A stretch of 6,155 bases of DNA from Acidobacteriaceae bacterium. GTDB lineage: Bacteria; Acidobacteriota; Terriglobia; Terriglobales; Acidobacteriaceae. The stretch lies in contig PKXI01000461.1 in NCBI GenBank assembly GCA_003133425.1, positions 4,620 through 10,774 of the forward strand. Direction: 5' to 3'. Within the stretch, counting starts at the first letter, position 1. Each line of letters begins with the position of its first letter. Under the pieces are notes generated by a model. The model ran no database searches. It was not told the DNA's origin and worked only from the letters and a program-made list of their open reading frames with translations. Shown here in pieces: positions 1-6,148 of this stretch. Position numbers and translations under genes: made by a program.

Positions 1-53
1 TCGGGCAAGGCGCGCAGACGGGAATTGGCGTCTTCAACAGACAAAGCGGCCAT
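1..53 (-). CDS. 5' end of a gene, possibly pterin-4a-carbinolamine dehydratase (partial)
   Basis: Only the first 17 codons and two further bases lie in the window; the gene runs off the left edge. The ATG (complement of 51-53) has a good Shine-Dalgarno GGAG 8 bases upstream (complement of 62-65), which supports a real start. The visible protein begins MAALSVEDANSRLRALP, followed by an Asp or Glu codon. A short start of the type 'LS..e...rL.aLP-acid/Gly-W' is typical of 4a-hydroxytetrahydrobiopterin dehydratase (PCD/DCoH, PhhB), which recycles the pterin cofactor of aromatic amino acid hydroxylases. That family call is a guess from 17 residues. The start lies 54 bases after the stop of the HD-GYP regulator on the same strand, with no terminator between, so the two may be co-transcribed. 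Confidence 0.4.
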   Translation of the reverse strand, partial: MAALSVEDANSRLRALP

Positions 54-107
54 GGTTTTTGCTCCAGATTGAGGGTTGGGGAATCGTCTTCGAGAAAATC
101 AGTCGCG

Positions 108-1298
108 CTATTCTTGCGGGCTGGGTGGAGTGGGCAGGTCAAAGGTGGAGAAGCGCCTGTTCTGGCCGCTGATCTCCGAGCGGAGCTCCTGCCAAAGCTC
201 ATTCGGAATTTTCAGAAAAGCCTCGACAACGGCTGGGTCGAATTGCGTTCCCGAGCAACGCAGAACTTCTTCGCGCGCCGCGTCGAAGCTGCGCGCCATC
301 CGGTATGGCCGATCGCTGGTAATGGCATCGAGCGTGTCGCCCACAGCGAATATGCGGGCGCCGATGGGGATTTCCCGCCCGTGCAGGCCGCTCGGGTATC
401 CGCTGCCGTCGTAATGTTCCTGGTGGCAGAATACGATTTCAGCGGCGCCGGCCAGAAAGGGAATCTTGCGCAGCATGTGGTAGCCCCGCGTGCAGTGTTC
501 GCGCATCAAATCCTGCTCTTCCGGAGTGAGTTTCCCCGGCTTGCGCAGAATTTCGTCGGGAATGGCCATCTTCCCGATGTCGTGCAGAAACGCGCCGCGG
601 GCAATCACCTTGATCTCTGCCGGCGCCAACCCCATGGCACGGGCAAGCGCAATGGTGTAGGCGGTTACGCGCTTGGAGTGCCCTTCAGTCTCTGAGTCTT
701 TGAGGTCGAGTGCGTCGCCCAGAGCCTCCAGCGTGACGTCGTAGGAGTGCTCGAGATCTTCCATCGCATGGCGAAGCATCTCAGTTCTGGCCCGCACCAT
801 CTGCTCAAGGCTCTGCTGGTAGTTGTGGCTTTCTTCCAGGACCTGCCGGTGTTTCAACGCACGTTCCACCGTGCCCATCAGGTGGTCGCGCTCGAACGGC
901 TTCAGCAGATAGTCATAGGCTCCGCGGCGCATCGAGTCAATGGCCACGCTGATGTCATGGATTGCGGTCACCATCACTACCGGAAGATTTGGCTGCTGCG
1001 CATGAATCCGCTCCAGCAGCGCAATTCCATTCAGATCCTGCATTACGATGTCGGTCAACACCAGGTCGTAGGTGTTCATTTCGAGAGCTGCCAGGGCTTC
1101 CCGGCCGCTCGAGGCCAATTGCACCTCATATCCCTTACGCTCAAGTGTGGAACCAACCATGGACCGGACGTGTGCCTCATCGTCAACGACCAGAACCCGT
1201 GCCGGCTTTCTGACGTTAGCGATTACGCGCGCTTCTGCTTCCGCGGGTAATTCTTCCGCGGGGCTAGGCGTTCCCGGTCCTGCAAGGTTCACTTCCAA
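108..1298 (-). CDS. Two-component response regulator with HD-GYP c-di-GMP phosphodiesterase domain
   Basis: The 396-residue protein has three parts. Residues 1-33 are a Pro/Ala/Glu-rich leader. Residues 34-150 are a CheY-like receiver with acidic pair D39-D40, phospho-acceptor D83 (LTDIV), T111 and K133 (LLKPF). Residues ~150-190 look like a helical linker, and residues ~190-370 are an HD-GYP domain. Visible metal or catalytic residues are E203/H207 (ETEGH), H239-D240 (FLHDIGK), H268, H292 and the DGSGYP stretch at 297-302, with D321 and the following SDRPYR. HD-GYP proteins hydrolyse cyclic-di-GMP to pGpG or GMP; here phosphorylation by an unseen histidine kinase would control this in the cytoplasm. 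The layout matches RpfG-type regulators. The start is TTG at 1298; an in-frame GTG at 1292 is almost as well placed relative to the GGAGGAGG site. The stop is TAG. No partner kinase lies in the window. The family is clear; the output phenotype is unknown. Confidence 0.95.
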   Translation of the reverse strand: MEVNLAGPGTPSPAEELPAEAEARVIANVRKPARVLVVDDEAHVRSMVGSTLERKGYEVQLASSGREALAALEMNTYDLVLTDIVMQDLNGIALLERIHAQQPNLPVVMVTAIHDISVAIDSMRRGAYDYLLKPFERDHLMGTVERALKHRQVLEESHNYQQSLEQMVRARTEMLRHAMEDLEHSYDVTLEALGDALDLKDSETEGHSKRVTAYTIALARAMGLAPAEIKVIARGAFLHDIGKMAIPDEILRKPGKLTPEEQDLMREHCTRGYHMLRKIPFLAGAAEIVFCHQEHYDGSGYPSGLHGREIPIGARIFAVGDTLDAITSDRPYRMARSFDAAREEVLRCSGTQFDPAVVEAFLKIPNELWQELRSEISGQNRRFSTFDLPTPPSPQE

Positions 1299-1302
1299 AC
1301 AA

Positions 1303-1310
1303 CCTCCTCC
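1303..1310 (-). promoter_or_regulatory. Ribosome binding site of the HD-GYP regulator
   Basis: The minus strand reads GGAGGAGG, then TTGT, then TTG. The spacing from the last G is 4 bases to the TTG (1298) and 10 bases to the alternative GTG (1292), so the site supports a start here but does not decide between the two non-ATG codons. Confidence 0.7.
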
Positions 1311-1426
1311 GGAACTCCTGTGTTTCGCGCAGCGGCCTCCGCCGTGCCGAACGGGCCTAAGGGCTCACCCCACGATTGCATGGTCCTTGTCTTAGTAAAC
1401 AGGGGTTTAATCCGGCTGACCATCAC

Positions 1427-1447
1427 AAAAAAGGGTCATACGACCCT
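1427..1447 (-). terminator. Candidate rho-independent terminator
   Basis: On the minus strand the sequence reads AGGGTC-GTAT-GACCCT followed by an unbroken T run: a perfect 6-bp stem, a 4-base loop and six T's counting the last stem base. The orientation suits transcripts coming from the GlmU-like gene, whose stop codon is about 336 bases upstream, or from an unrecognised RNA in between. The stem is short, so termination may be partial. It also separates the HD-GYP gene from the upstream operon. Confidence 0.5.
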
Positions 1448-1782
1448 ACAGCATCCGCAAAGTAACAACTCGAAAGTAGCAGGCCTTAGCAATCATGCGG
1501 CACCGTCACACTACAACCGCGACCCTCAAAGTCCCCGAGCCACCGCTACGTTCTAGACGGGTAATAGACCGGAAGGTCTGAGGTTTTTCCCATAGGTTGG
1601 ATGCACCAAGCCGTCTTCGCGCTTTTGCGCGCCGGAAGAGATTGTTTCCCTGGCTCCCTCGCCGCGGTGAGACGCTGAACAGTTTGCGCGGGAAATACCT
1701 AGATAAAATATTGATTTAAAACGTAGTTATGGAGATGTTGGAATTCTTCAACGGCGCGTGGTTTGCGAAAAGGCCTGCTGCA

Positions 1783-2493
1783 TTACTGCTTCTTGGCTTG
1801 ATGAGCCCGTCTGGCTTCGGCCCAGCCTTCCTTGGTCACCTGGTGGCTACGAGCTACCGCCAAAGCGCCGGCCGGCACATCCTTGGTGATGCACGAGCCC
1901 GCGCCGATAAACGCACCCTCTCCCACGCTGACTGGAGCCACGAGGGTGGAGTCGCTGCCCACGAATGCCCGCTTTCCGATCTTCGTGCGGTGCTTGTTCA
2001 CGCCGTCGTAGTTGCAGGTAATTACCCCGGCCCCGATGTTCGAGCCCTCGCCAACCTCTGTATCGCCCAGGTAGGTTAGGTGGCTGGCCTTGGCTCCCTT
2101 GCCCAGCTTCGACTTTTTGGTCTCAACAAAGTTGCCGACGTGCGCATCTTCGCAGATTTCGCTTTCCGGTCTCAGGTGCGCAAACGGTCCGATCTTTGCT
2201 CCGTCTCCGACGATGCTCTCGGTCAGGACGCAACTTTGCCTGACGAGTACGTTGTTACCGAGCGTGCAGTTTTCAATCACCGTATACGAACGGATGAGGC
2301 ACTTTGCGCCGATCCGCGTTTTGCCCAGCAACTGTACAAACGGCTCAATCACCGTATCGGGCGCAACCACGACGTCGGCATCGATAACGCACGTCTCCGG
2401 CTTGTAGATTGTCACTCCGGCTGCCATCAGCCGGGCTGCTGCCTGGTTCCGCAGCTTCGTATCCTCCGCCACCAACTCCGCAATCGTCTTCAC
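1783..2493 (-). CDS. glmU: Stand-alone GlmU-type glucosamine-1-phosphate N-acetyltransferase
   Basis: This 236-residue protein matches only the C-terminal half of bifunctional GlmU (about 456 residues in E. coli). It transfers acetyl from acetyl-CoA to glucosamine-1-phosphate, giving GlcNAc-1-phosphate for UDP-GlcNAc and hence peptidoglycan and LPS, in the cytoplasm. A left-handed beta-helix of hexapeptide repeats spans about residues 32-205. With a constant, gap-free offset of 225, the key E. coli residues are present: R108 (R333), K126 (K351), H138 (catalytic H363, in SHLTYLGD), Y141 (Y366), N152 (N377), N161 (N386), K167 (K392), S180 (S405), A198 (A423) and R215 (R440). The N-terminal uridyltransferase domain, with its LxAGxGTRM-type loop, is absent, and there is no room for it: the upstream gene stops 62 bases away. 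The start is GTG with GGGAG 10 bases ahead. It probably shares a transcript with the M16 genes. Acetyltransferase activity is well supported by the residues; the source of the uridylyl step is unknown. Confidence 0.93.
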   Translation of the reverse strand: MKTIAELVAEDTKLRNQAAARLMAAGVTIYKPETCVIDADVVVAPDTVIEPFVQLLGKTRIGAKCLIRSYTVIENCTLGNNVLVRQSCVLTESIVGDGAKIGPFAHLRPESEICEDAHVGNFVETKKSKLGKGAKASHLTYLGDTEVGEGSNIGAGVITCNYDGVNKHRTKIGKRAFVGSDSTLVAPVSVGEGAFIGAGSCITKDVPAGALAVARSHQVTKEGWAEARRAHQAKKQ

Positions 2494-2555
2494 GCTATGT
2501 ACTCTCCCGGTGTTTTTCTTTAGGGTGCTGCTTTAGTTCAGAATTGTTGCCGCGA

Positions 2556-4046
2556 TTATTTCTCGGCTCCGCCTGCCGCACCTGCCGGCTGTCCCGGCTG
2601 CGGAATGGTAATGTCGATCGGCTGGATTGTTCCCATTTTCAGCTCATCCAATCCCGGCTTGATCTCCGGCCCGTTGCCAACCACCAGCACAGCCAGCTTG
2701 TCCGGGTGAATGTATTTCTTTGCCGCCGCGGTCAGGTCCGCCAGCGTCACCTTTTCAAGGCCGGCTTTGTAGGTTTCCAGATAGTCAGCCGGATAGCCAT
2801 AGAACTCCAGGCGTTCCCGTTCGTCGAGCACTTTGTCTTTGGTATCGTAGCGGAACAAAAACGAGTTGAGGATGTTGTCCTTGGCGCGTTTCAACTCCAC
2901 CTCGGTGAAAGGCCGGGTGTTGAGCCCAGCAATCTCGGCCAGCGCAGCCTTGGTTGCATCGACGGTCGAGGGGCTCTTGGTCAGCACCTCCGCGCGGAAG
3001 GTCGCCGGATGGTCGTACTCCATTCCGAATCCGCCACCCACTGCGTAGGCCAGTCCCAACTCGGTTCGCACTCTCTGAAAGAGCCGGCTCGCAAAGCCGC
3101 CGCCGAGAATTTCGTTCATCACCGCCAAGGCCGGCACATCAGGATTCCGACGGTCCGTTCCGAGGCCGACAATCTCCACGTTCGACTGGTTCACGTCTTG
3201 TTTGTCGATGAAGTAAACGCCCGGTGTGGGTCCGGCAAACTCGTCGTGCCTTGCAGGAGACACTTCAACCGCAGGCAGCGCTTCAAATGCCGCGCGAACT
3301 TTTGCCTCCATCGCTGCGGAGTCAAAGTCCCCGCTTATACCTACGATCAACTTGCTCTTTAGCGTGCGGTCGTGCCAGGCCTGCAAGTCGGCCAGCGAAA
3401 TCGCGCCGATGGTTGCCAGCTCAGGTTGCCGTGTATACGGGCTGTTGACTCCGTACACTAGCTTCGCGGCCTCGCGGGTCGCAATTCCGCCTTCGTCGTC
3501 GTTGCGGCGCACGATTCCGGTGGCTTCCTGCTGCTGCGCGAGCTCCATCTTTTCCGCACTGAAAGTTGGGTGGAAGAGAAGATCCATCGCAAGGTCAAAG
3601 ACCTGATCCGAGTCTCCCTTCAGTGAATCCCATGCGATCGCAGTGGAATCTACATCTCCTGTGGTCTCGATATGCGCGGCCTTTGCTTCAAGAAAATCAT
3701 CCATGGCGTCGCCGTTCATCTTCGCGGTGCCACTGGTTCGCCACGCCTGCCCATACAGGCTCACCAAGCCCGCCTTGGCGGGGTCGACTTCGCGCTCTCC
3801 TCCGGGAATCATCACCGATCCCGATACAAACGGAAGCTCGTGATCTTCCTGCAGGAACACAACGATTCCGTTCTTGAGCTCGATGCGCTTCGGCTGCTGT
3901 GGCTTGAACTCATGCAGTTTGGGAATGGGAATCTTTTCCCAAGGGGCGCTCTGCTGCGCGCGCAGAATTGCCGGCCCAACCACGGCCGCAAGGATTGTAC
4001 CCATTATCAGAATTCCGGAAGCACTTCTGATCGTCAGCCGCTTCAT
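2556..4046 (-). CDS. Secreted M16 peptidase-like protein, metal-site-less partner subunit
   Basis: The protein has 496 residues. Residues 1-30 form a signal peptide (MKRLTIR, then a hydrophobic run, likely cleaved after LRA), so it should act in the periplasm. Two M16 halves follow: residues ~50-240 and ~265-480. The first half lacks the zinc motif HxxEH: the aligned stretch after AGL (91-93) reads VSLYGQ, so all three residues are replaced. The second half keeps the GGGFASRLFQ loop (315-324) and the Arg/Tyr pair R327 and Y334 (RTELGLAY), which in M16B inactive subunits help bind substrate. This is the pattern of the non-catalytic chain in heterodimeric M16 proteases such as mitochondrial processing peptidase alpha or the Sphingomonas A1 SPH2681/2682 pair. 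The start overlaps the stop of the active subunit as ATGA, with GGAGG 6 bases ahead, so translation is likely coupled. The C-terminal tail (~482-496) is low-complexity Pro/Gly/Ala. The native substrate is unknown. Confidence 0.93.
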   Translation of the reverse strand: MKRLTIRSASGILIMGTILAAVVGPAILRAQQSAPWEKIPIPKLHEFKPQQPKRIELKNGIVVFLQEDHELPFVSGSVMIPGGEREVDPAKAGLVSLYGQAWRTSGTAKMNGDAMDDFLEAKAAHIETTGDVDSTAIAWDSLKGDSDQVFDLAMDLLFHPTFSAEKMELAQQQEATGIVRRNDDEGGIATREAAKLVYGVNSPYTRQPELATIGAISLADLQAWHDRTLKSKLIVGISGDFDSAAMEAKVRAAFEALPAVEVSPARHDEFAGPTPGVYFIDKQDVNQSNVEIVGLGTDRRNPDVPALAVMNEILGGGFASRLFQRVRTELGLAYAVGGGFGMEYDHPATFRAEVLTKSPSTVDATKAALAEIAGLNTRPFTEVELKRAKDNILNSFLFRYDTKDKVLDERERLEFYGYPADYLETYKAGLEKVTLADLTAAAKKYIHPDKLAVLVVGNGPEIKPGLDELKMGTIQPIDITIPQPGQPAGAAGGAEK

Positions 4047-4057
4047 TCCGCGCCTCC
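4043..4057 (-). promoter_or_regulatory. Translational coupling site between the two M16 genes
   Basis: The stop TGA of the active M16 subunit and the ATG of the partner overlap as ATGA (complement of 4043-4046). A Shine-Dalgarno GGAGG (4053-4057) sits 6 bases before the ATG, inside the end of the upstream gene. This arrangement favours equimolar synthesis of two subunits. Confidence 0.85.
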
Positions 4058-5590
4058 AGCATTCTTTGCGTTCGCTGCCGGTGCTTCAGTATCAATCTCC
4101 GCGCTGGTGCGGTTCGAAATTACAAATACCTGATTCGCCACGCGGCGAATGTCTGCTTTCGTCACCTTGTCCACCTTGTCCAGTTGCAGGAAGAGTTCTC
4201 GCCAGTCTCCATACCGCGTCTGGTATTCCGATAGAGCATTCGCCAAGCCCTCGTTGTCGGCGAGGCCGCGCAGCAGGTCGGCACGCGCACGGGTCTTGTA
4301 CATCTGGAGTTCGGCGTCTGTCACGTCTGAGCTTTTGAGTTTATCAATTTCCTTGTGAATTGCTTCACGGATCTGGGCCGGCGTGTGCCCTGGGAGTGGA
4401 ACAGCATAGAACGCGAACAGGCTGGGATATTTGTCGCCGGGGAACGGACTGAACCCTTCCGCCTCGGCTGCGATTTGCTGCTGCTCCACGAGACTGCGAT
4501 ACATGCGCGAAACGCGCCCGTTGGACATGATGTCCTGAATGGCGGCGTACACCGCATCGTCAGGATCGTGATAGCTGGGCCGGTGGTAGCCCTCGATGTA
4601 GAACGGCTGCGTCTGTTCGCGAATGATGACCGACTTCTCAGCAAATTGCTTCGGCTCCGCGGTTGTCATCTCTTCCGGCTTGGGTCCACCGGGGACTTTG
4701 CTGAAGTAGCGCTCAAGCATTGGCATTGCTTCAGACGCTTTGACATCACCTACTACGGTGACCACGATGTCGCCGCCGACGTAGTATTCTTTGTGGAATT
4801 TCATTGCCTGGGTCGCGGTAATCTGGCCAACCTCGCTCGGCCAGCCAACCCCGCTTCGCCCGTAGTTGTGGGCCACATATGCGGTGGCTAGAAACTGTTC
4901 GACGAGACGGCCGATGGGGTTGGAGTCGGTGCGCATGCGGCGCTCTTCCATTACTACGTCGCGTTCTTTGTAAAACTCGCGCGGAACAGTGTCGGAAAGG
5001 CGGCCGCTCTCAAGCCATGCCCATAACTCAAGCCGGTTCTCGGGCATGGACCAGAAGTACTGCGTGTCGTCGAGGCCTGTCTCGGCGTTCAACCCGTGGG
5101 CCCCGTTGCGCTCGGCCACGTCAGTGAACTGGTTGGGGATTACGTATTTGTGCGCTTCGTTCTGCGCATCGACGAAGGCCTTGTGCAGCGCCTCAACCTT
5201 TTTCTCGTCGCGGCCTACGGGCTTGAGGTACTCGGCCTGGTAGGCGTCGTTCGCGGCCTCCACCTTTTCCAGAGCGATTTTCTCCGCGGCATAGTTGGTG
5301 GTTCCAATCTGGCTGGTGCCTTTGAACGCCAGGTGCTCGAACATGTGCGCAAGGCCGCTCTGGCCACTGGGATCGTCGACGTCGCCGGCGTCGATGAACG
5401 TGGAGTAGCTGAACACAGGGGCCTCAGGGCGTTCGCAGACGATCAGCGTGAGGCCGTTGGGCAGCACTTTGGTCGTGATCCTCTGCTCGAAGCTTTTCAG
5501 GTTCTGCCCCTGCGCTACGGCAACGGACATTGCGGCGAGCATGGTCACCAAGAAACTCTTCCAAACCCAGGAAAAAGCTCTGCTTTGCAT
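4043..5590 (-). CDS. Secreted M16 zinc metallopeptidase, catalytic subunit
   Basis: The protein has 515 residues from the ATG at 5590. Residues 1-26 are a signal peptide (R4 and K11, a hydrophobic core, cleavage after AVA), so it is exported. The zinc motif H82-M-F-E85-H86 sits in the expected GLAH..EHLAFKGT context; the third ligand is expected in KERDVVMEE (~208-216). Between them are about 47 extra residues (~105-151), charged and probably helical, seen in a subset of bacterial M16 proteins. The second half (~320-490) lacks the Arg/Tyr pair: the equivalent region reads LVEQQQIAAEAEGF. The partner encoded next supplies that pair, so the two are predicted to form an obligate heterodimer degrading peptides in the periplasm. 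The start was chosen because AAGGAG lies 5 bases upstream and the signal peptide begins there; the frame stays open to an ATG at 5701, which has no good ribosome site and would bury the signal peptide. The tail is Ala/Asn/Gly-rich. Confidence 0.94.
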   Translation of the reverse strand: MQSRAFSWVWKSFLVTMLAAMSVAVAQGQNLKSFEQRITTKVLPNGLTLIVCERPEAPVFSYSTFIDAGDVDDPSGQSGLAHMFEHLAFKGTSQIGTTNYAAEKIALEKVEAANDAYQAEYLKPVGRDEKKVEALHKAFVDAQNEAHKYVIPNQFTDVAERNGAHGLNAETGLDDTQYFWSMPENRLELWAWLESGRLSDTVPREFYKERDVVMEERRMRTDSNPIGRLVEQFLATAYVAHNYGRSGVGWPSEVGQITATQAMKFHKEYYVGGDIVVTVVGDVKASEAMPMLERYFSKVPGGPKPEEMTTAEPKQFAEKSVIIREQTQPFYIEGYHRPSYHDPDDAVYAAIQDIMSNGRVSRMYRSLVEQQQIAAEAEGFSPFPGDKYPSLFAFYAVPLPGHTPAQIREAIHKEIDKLKSSDVTDAELQMYKTRARADLLRGLADNEGLANALSEYQTRYGDWRELFLQLDKVDKVTKADIRRVANQVFVISNRTSAEIDTEAPAANAKNAGGAE

Positions 5591-5595
5591 CCGGT

Positions 5596-5601
5596 CTCCT
5601 T
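5596..5601 (-). promoter_or_regulatory. Ribosome binding site deciding the start of the catalytic M16 gene
   Basis: The minus strand reads AAGGAG-ACCGG-ATG. This strong site favours the ATG at 5590 over the in-frame ATG at 5701, which is preceded only by A-rich sequence. Confidence 0.8.
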
Positions 5602-5651
5602 GTTCTGAACGTTCGAGGACGACGACATTCTGCTGCCGCGCACTCTTCCAA

Positions 5652-5679
5652 ACTATTGCCCCTGCCCGAGCAGGGTCAA
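5652..5679 (-). promoter_or_regulatory. Candidate promoter of the M16-M16-glmU cluster, with inverted repeat in the spacer
   Basis: On the minus strand a -35-like TTGACC (5674-5679, 5 of 6 consensus) is followed after 16 bases by AATAGT (5652-5657, 4 of 6). This gives a leader of about 55 bases before the ATG at 5590. A perfect inverted repeat, CCCTGC-4-GCAGGG (5660-5675), fills most of the spacer and could be an operator. This is a pattern match only; the -10 is weak. Confidence 0.4.
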
Positions 5680-5750
5680 ACTTGATTGCTAATCTTTCCA
5701 TTTTCTTGATCCGTGATAGGCGGGGAGCAGATAGTCGCTCAAGTGGTTCT

Positions 5751-5766
5751 ATCGAAAGCGTTCGAT
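5751..5766. repeat. Inverted repeat ATCGAA-AGCG-TTCGAT
   Basis: A perfect 6-bp dyad with a 4-base centre. A second, shorter pair (CAAG at 5740-5743 and CTTG at 5772-5775) flanks it, giving an imperfect longer dyad. It lies about 70 bases upstream of the candidate -35 of the M16 cluster, so a regulator site is possible but unproven. Confidence 0.4.
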
Positions 5767-6032
5767 GTTCGCTTGGGTGGTTGCACCTTTTTTGAGGGGT
5801 TGACCTTTCTTTCTACACGATTCGACGAAATGGCTGCTGAAAAGGTGTCGTTTTTGAGGAAGGGGTTGTCGAGAATTGCCCGTTGAACGTGCAAATGAAG
5901 CTCAAAAGAGTTAAAAAGGGTCTCAAAAGGGCGCAGTTATGGGTCTTTTTTGCGGTTTCGGAGATAGCGGAAATGAAGCGTTGGGGTCTGGTACAAATGC
6001 AGCAAGTTGGCCCCCGCTCCGCGGGAATAGCG

Positions 6033-6048
6033 AGTTAGCAAGTTAGCG
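6033..6048. repeat. Tandem 8-base repeat AGTTAGCA/AGTTAGCG
   Basis: Two adjacent copies differ only in the last base. AGCAAGTT, which spans the junction of the two copies (6037-6044), also occurs at 6001-6008, 36 bases away. A small GC hairpin (CCCGC-TCC-GCGGG, 6013-6025) lies between. No function is evident. Confidence 0.5.
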
Positions 6049-6087
6049 GTGCCGGGTGATTCGCGGTTTGCAGTCCTAACTCATCTT

Positions 6088-6148
6088 CTACACCATAATT
6101 TCGGAAGTGATTCATTATCAGCGTGTTGCAATTTTGAAAATGGTGTAG
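6088..6148. repeat. Long-spaced inverted repeat CTACACCAT ... ATGGTGTAG
   Basis: The 9-bp arms at 6088-6096 and 6140-6148 are perfectly complementary. Allowing a 2-base insertion in the left arm, the match extends four more bases (TTTC at 6099-6102 with GAAA at 6136-6139). The arms are 43 bases apart. A related CTACACGATT occurs at 5813-5822. This looks like a pair of regulator half-sites upstream of a gene outside the window. Confidence 0.5.

Larger units (their letters stand above)
1299..1782. other. 484-base intergenic region without a recognisable gene
   Basis: This lies between the end of the GlmU-like gene and the start of the HD-GYP gene. I found no coding region with a believable start and no tRNA features. 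Nothing resembles the conserved cyclic-di-GMP (GEMM) riboswitch core, which I looked for because of the downstream phosphodiesterase. It contains an AT-rich patch at about 1697-1730, short GC hairpins at 1566-1579 and 1618-1631, and a minus-strand terminator-like hairpin at 1427-1447. The 128 bases before the HD-GYP gene should hold its leader and perhaps its promoter, but no convincing -35/-10 pair could be picked. Confidence 0.6.

Noticed and set aside
69..695. Plus-strand open frame opposite the HD-GYP domain
   Set aside because: It is the complement of a strongly supported HD-GYP coding region and shows no domain of its own.
1381..1440. Promoter for the HD-GYP gene (for example TACTAA as a -10)
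   Set aside because: No -35 at an acceptable spacing and a poor -10 match; too weak to annotate.
1299..1500. Cyclic-di-GMP riboswitch before the HD-GYP gene
   Set aside because: I looked for the conserved GEMM core on the minus strand and did not find it; only an ordinary leader is visible.
1566..1588. Plus-strand hairpin AGACC-GGAA-GGTCT followed by a T run
   Set aside because: A 5-bp stem with four bases before the T run is weak, and there is no plus-strand gene for it to terminate.
1618..1631. Hairpin CGCGC-TTTT-GCGCG
   Set aside because: Short stem, no T run in either direction and no obvious partner structure; probably incidental in GC-rich sequence.
2409..3362. Long open frame on the plus strand, antisense to the metal-less M16 and glmU genes
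   Set aside because: It overlaps two well-recognised minus-strand genes, has no recognisable protein features, and such frames are common opposite GC-rich coding sequence.
5591..5701. In-frame upstream extension of the catalytic M16 gene to an ATG at 5701
   Set aside because: No Shine-Dalgarno before 5701, the extension would place 37 residues before a clear signal peptide, and it would overlap the candidate promoter. The ATG at 5590 has AAGGAG at good spacing.
5776..5793. GGTG-GTTG-CACC hairpin followed by T's on the plus strand
   Set aside because: A 4-bp stem with no plus-strand gene upstream; not a credible terminator.
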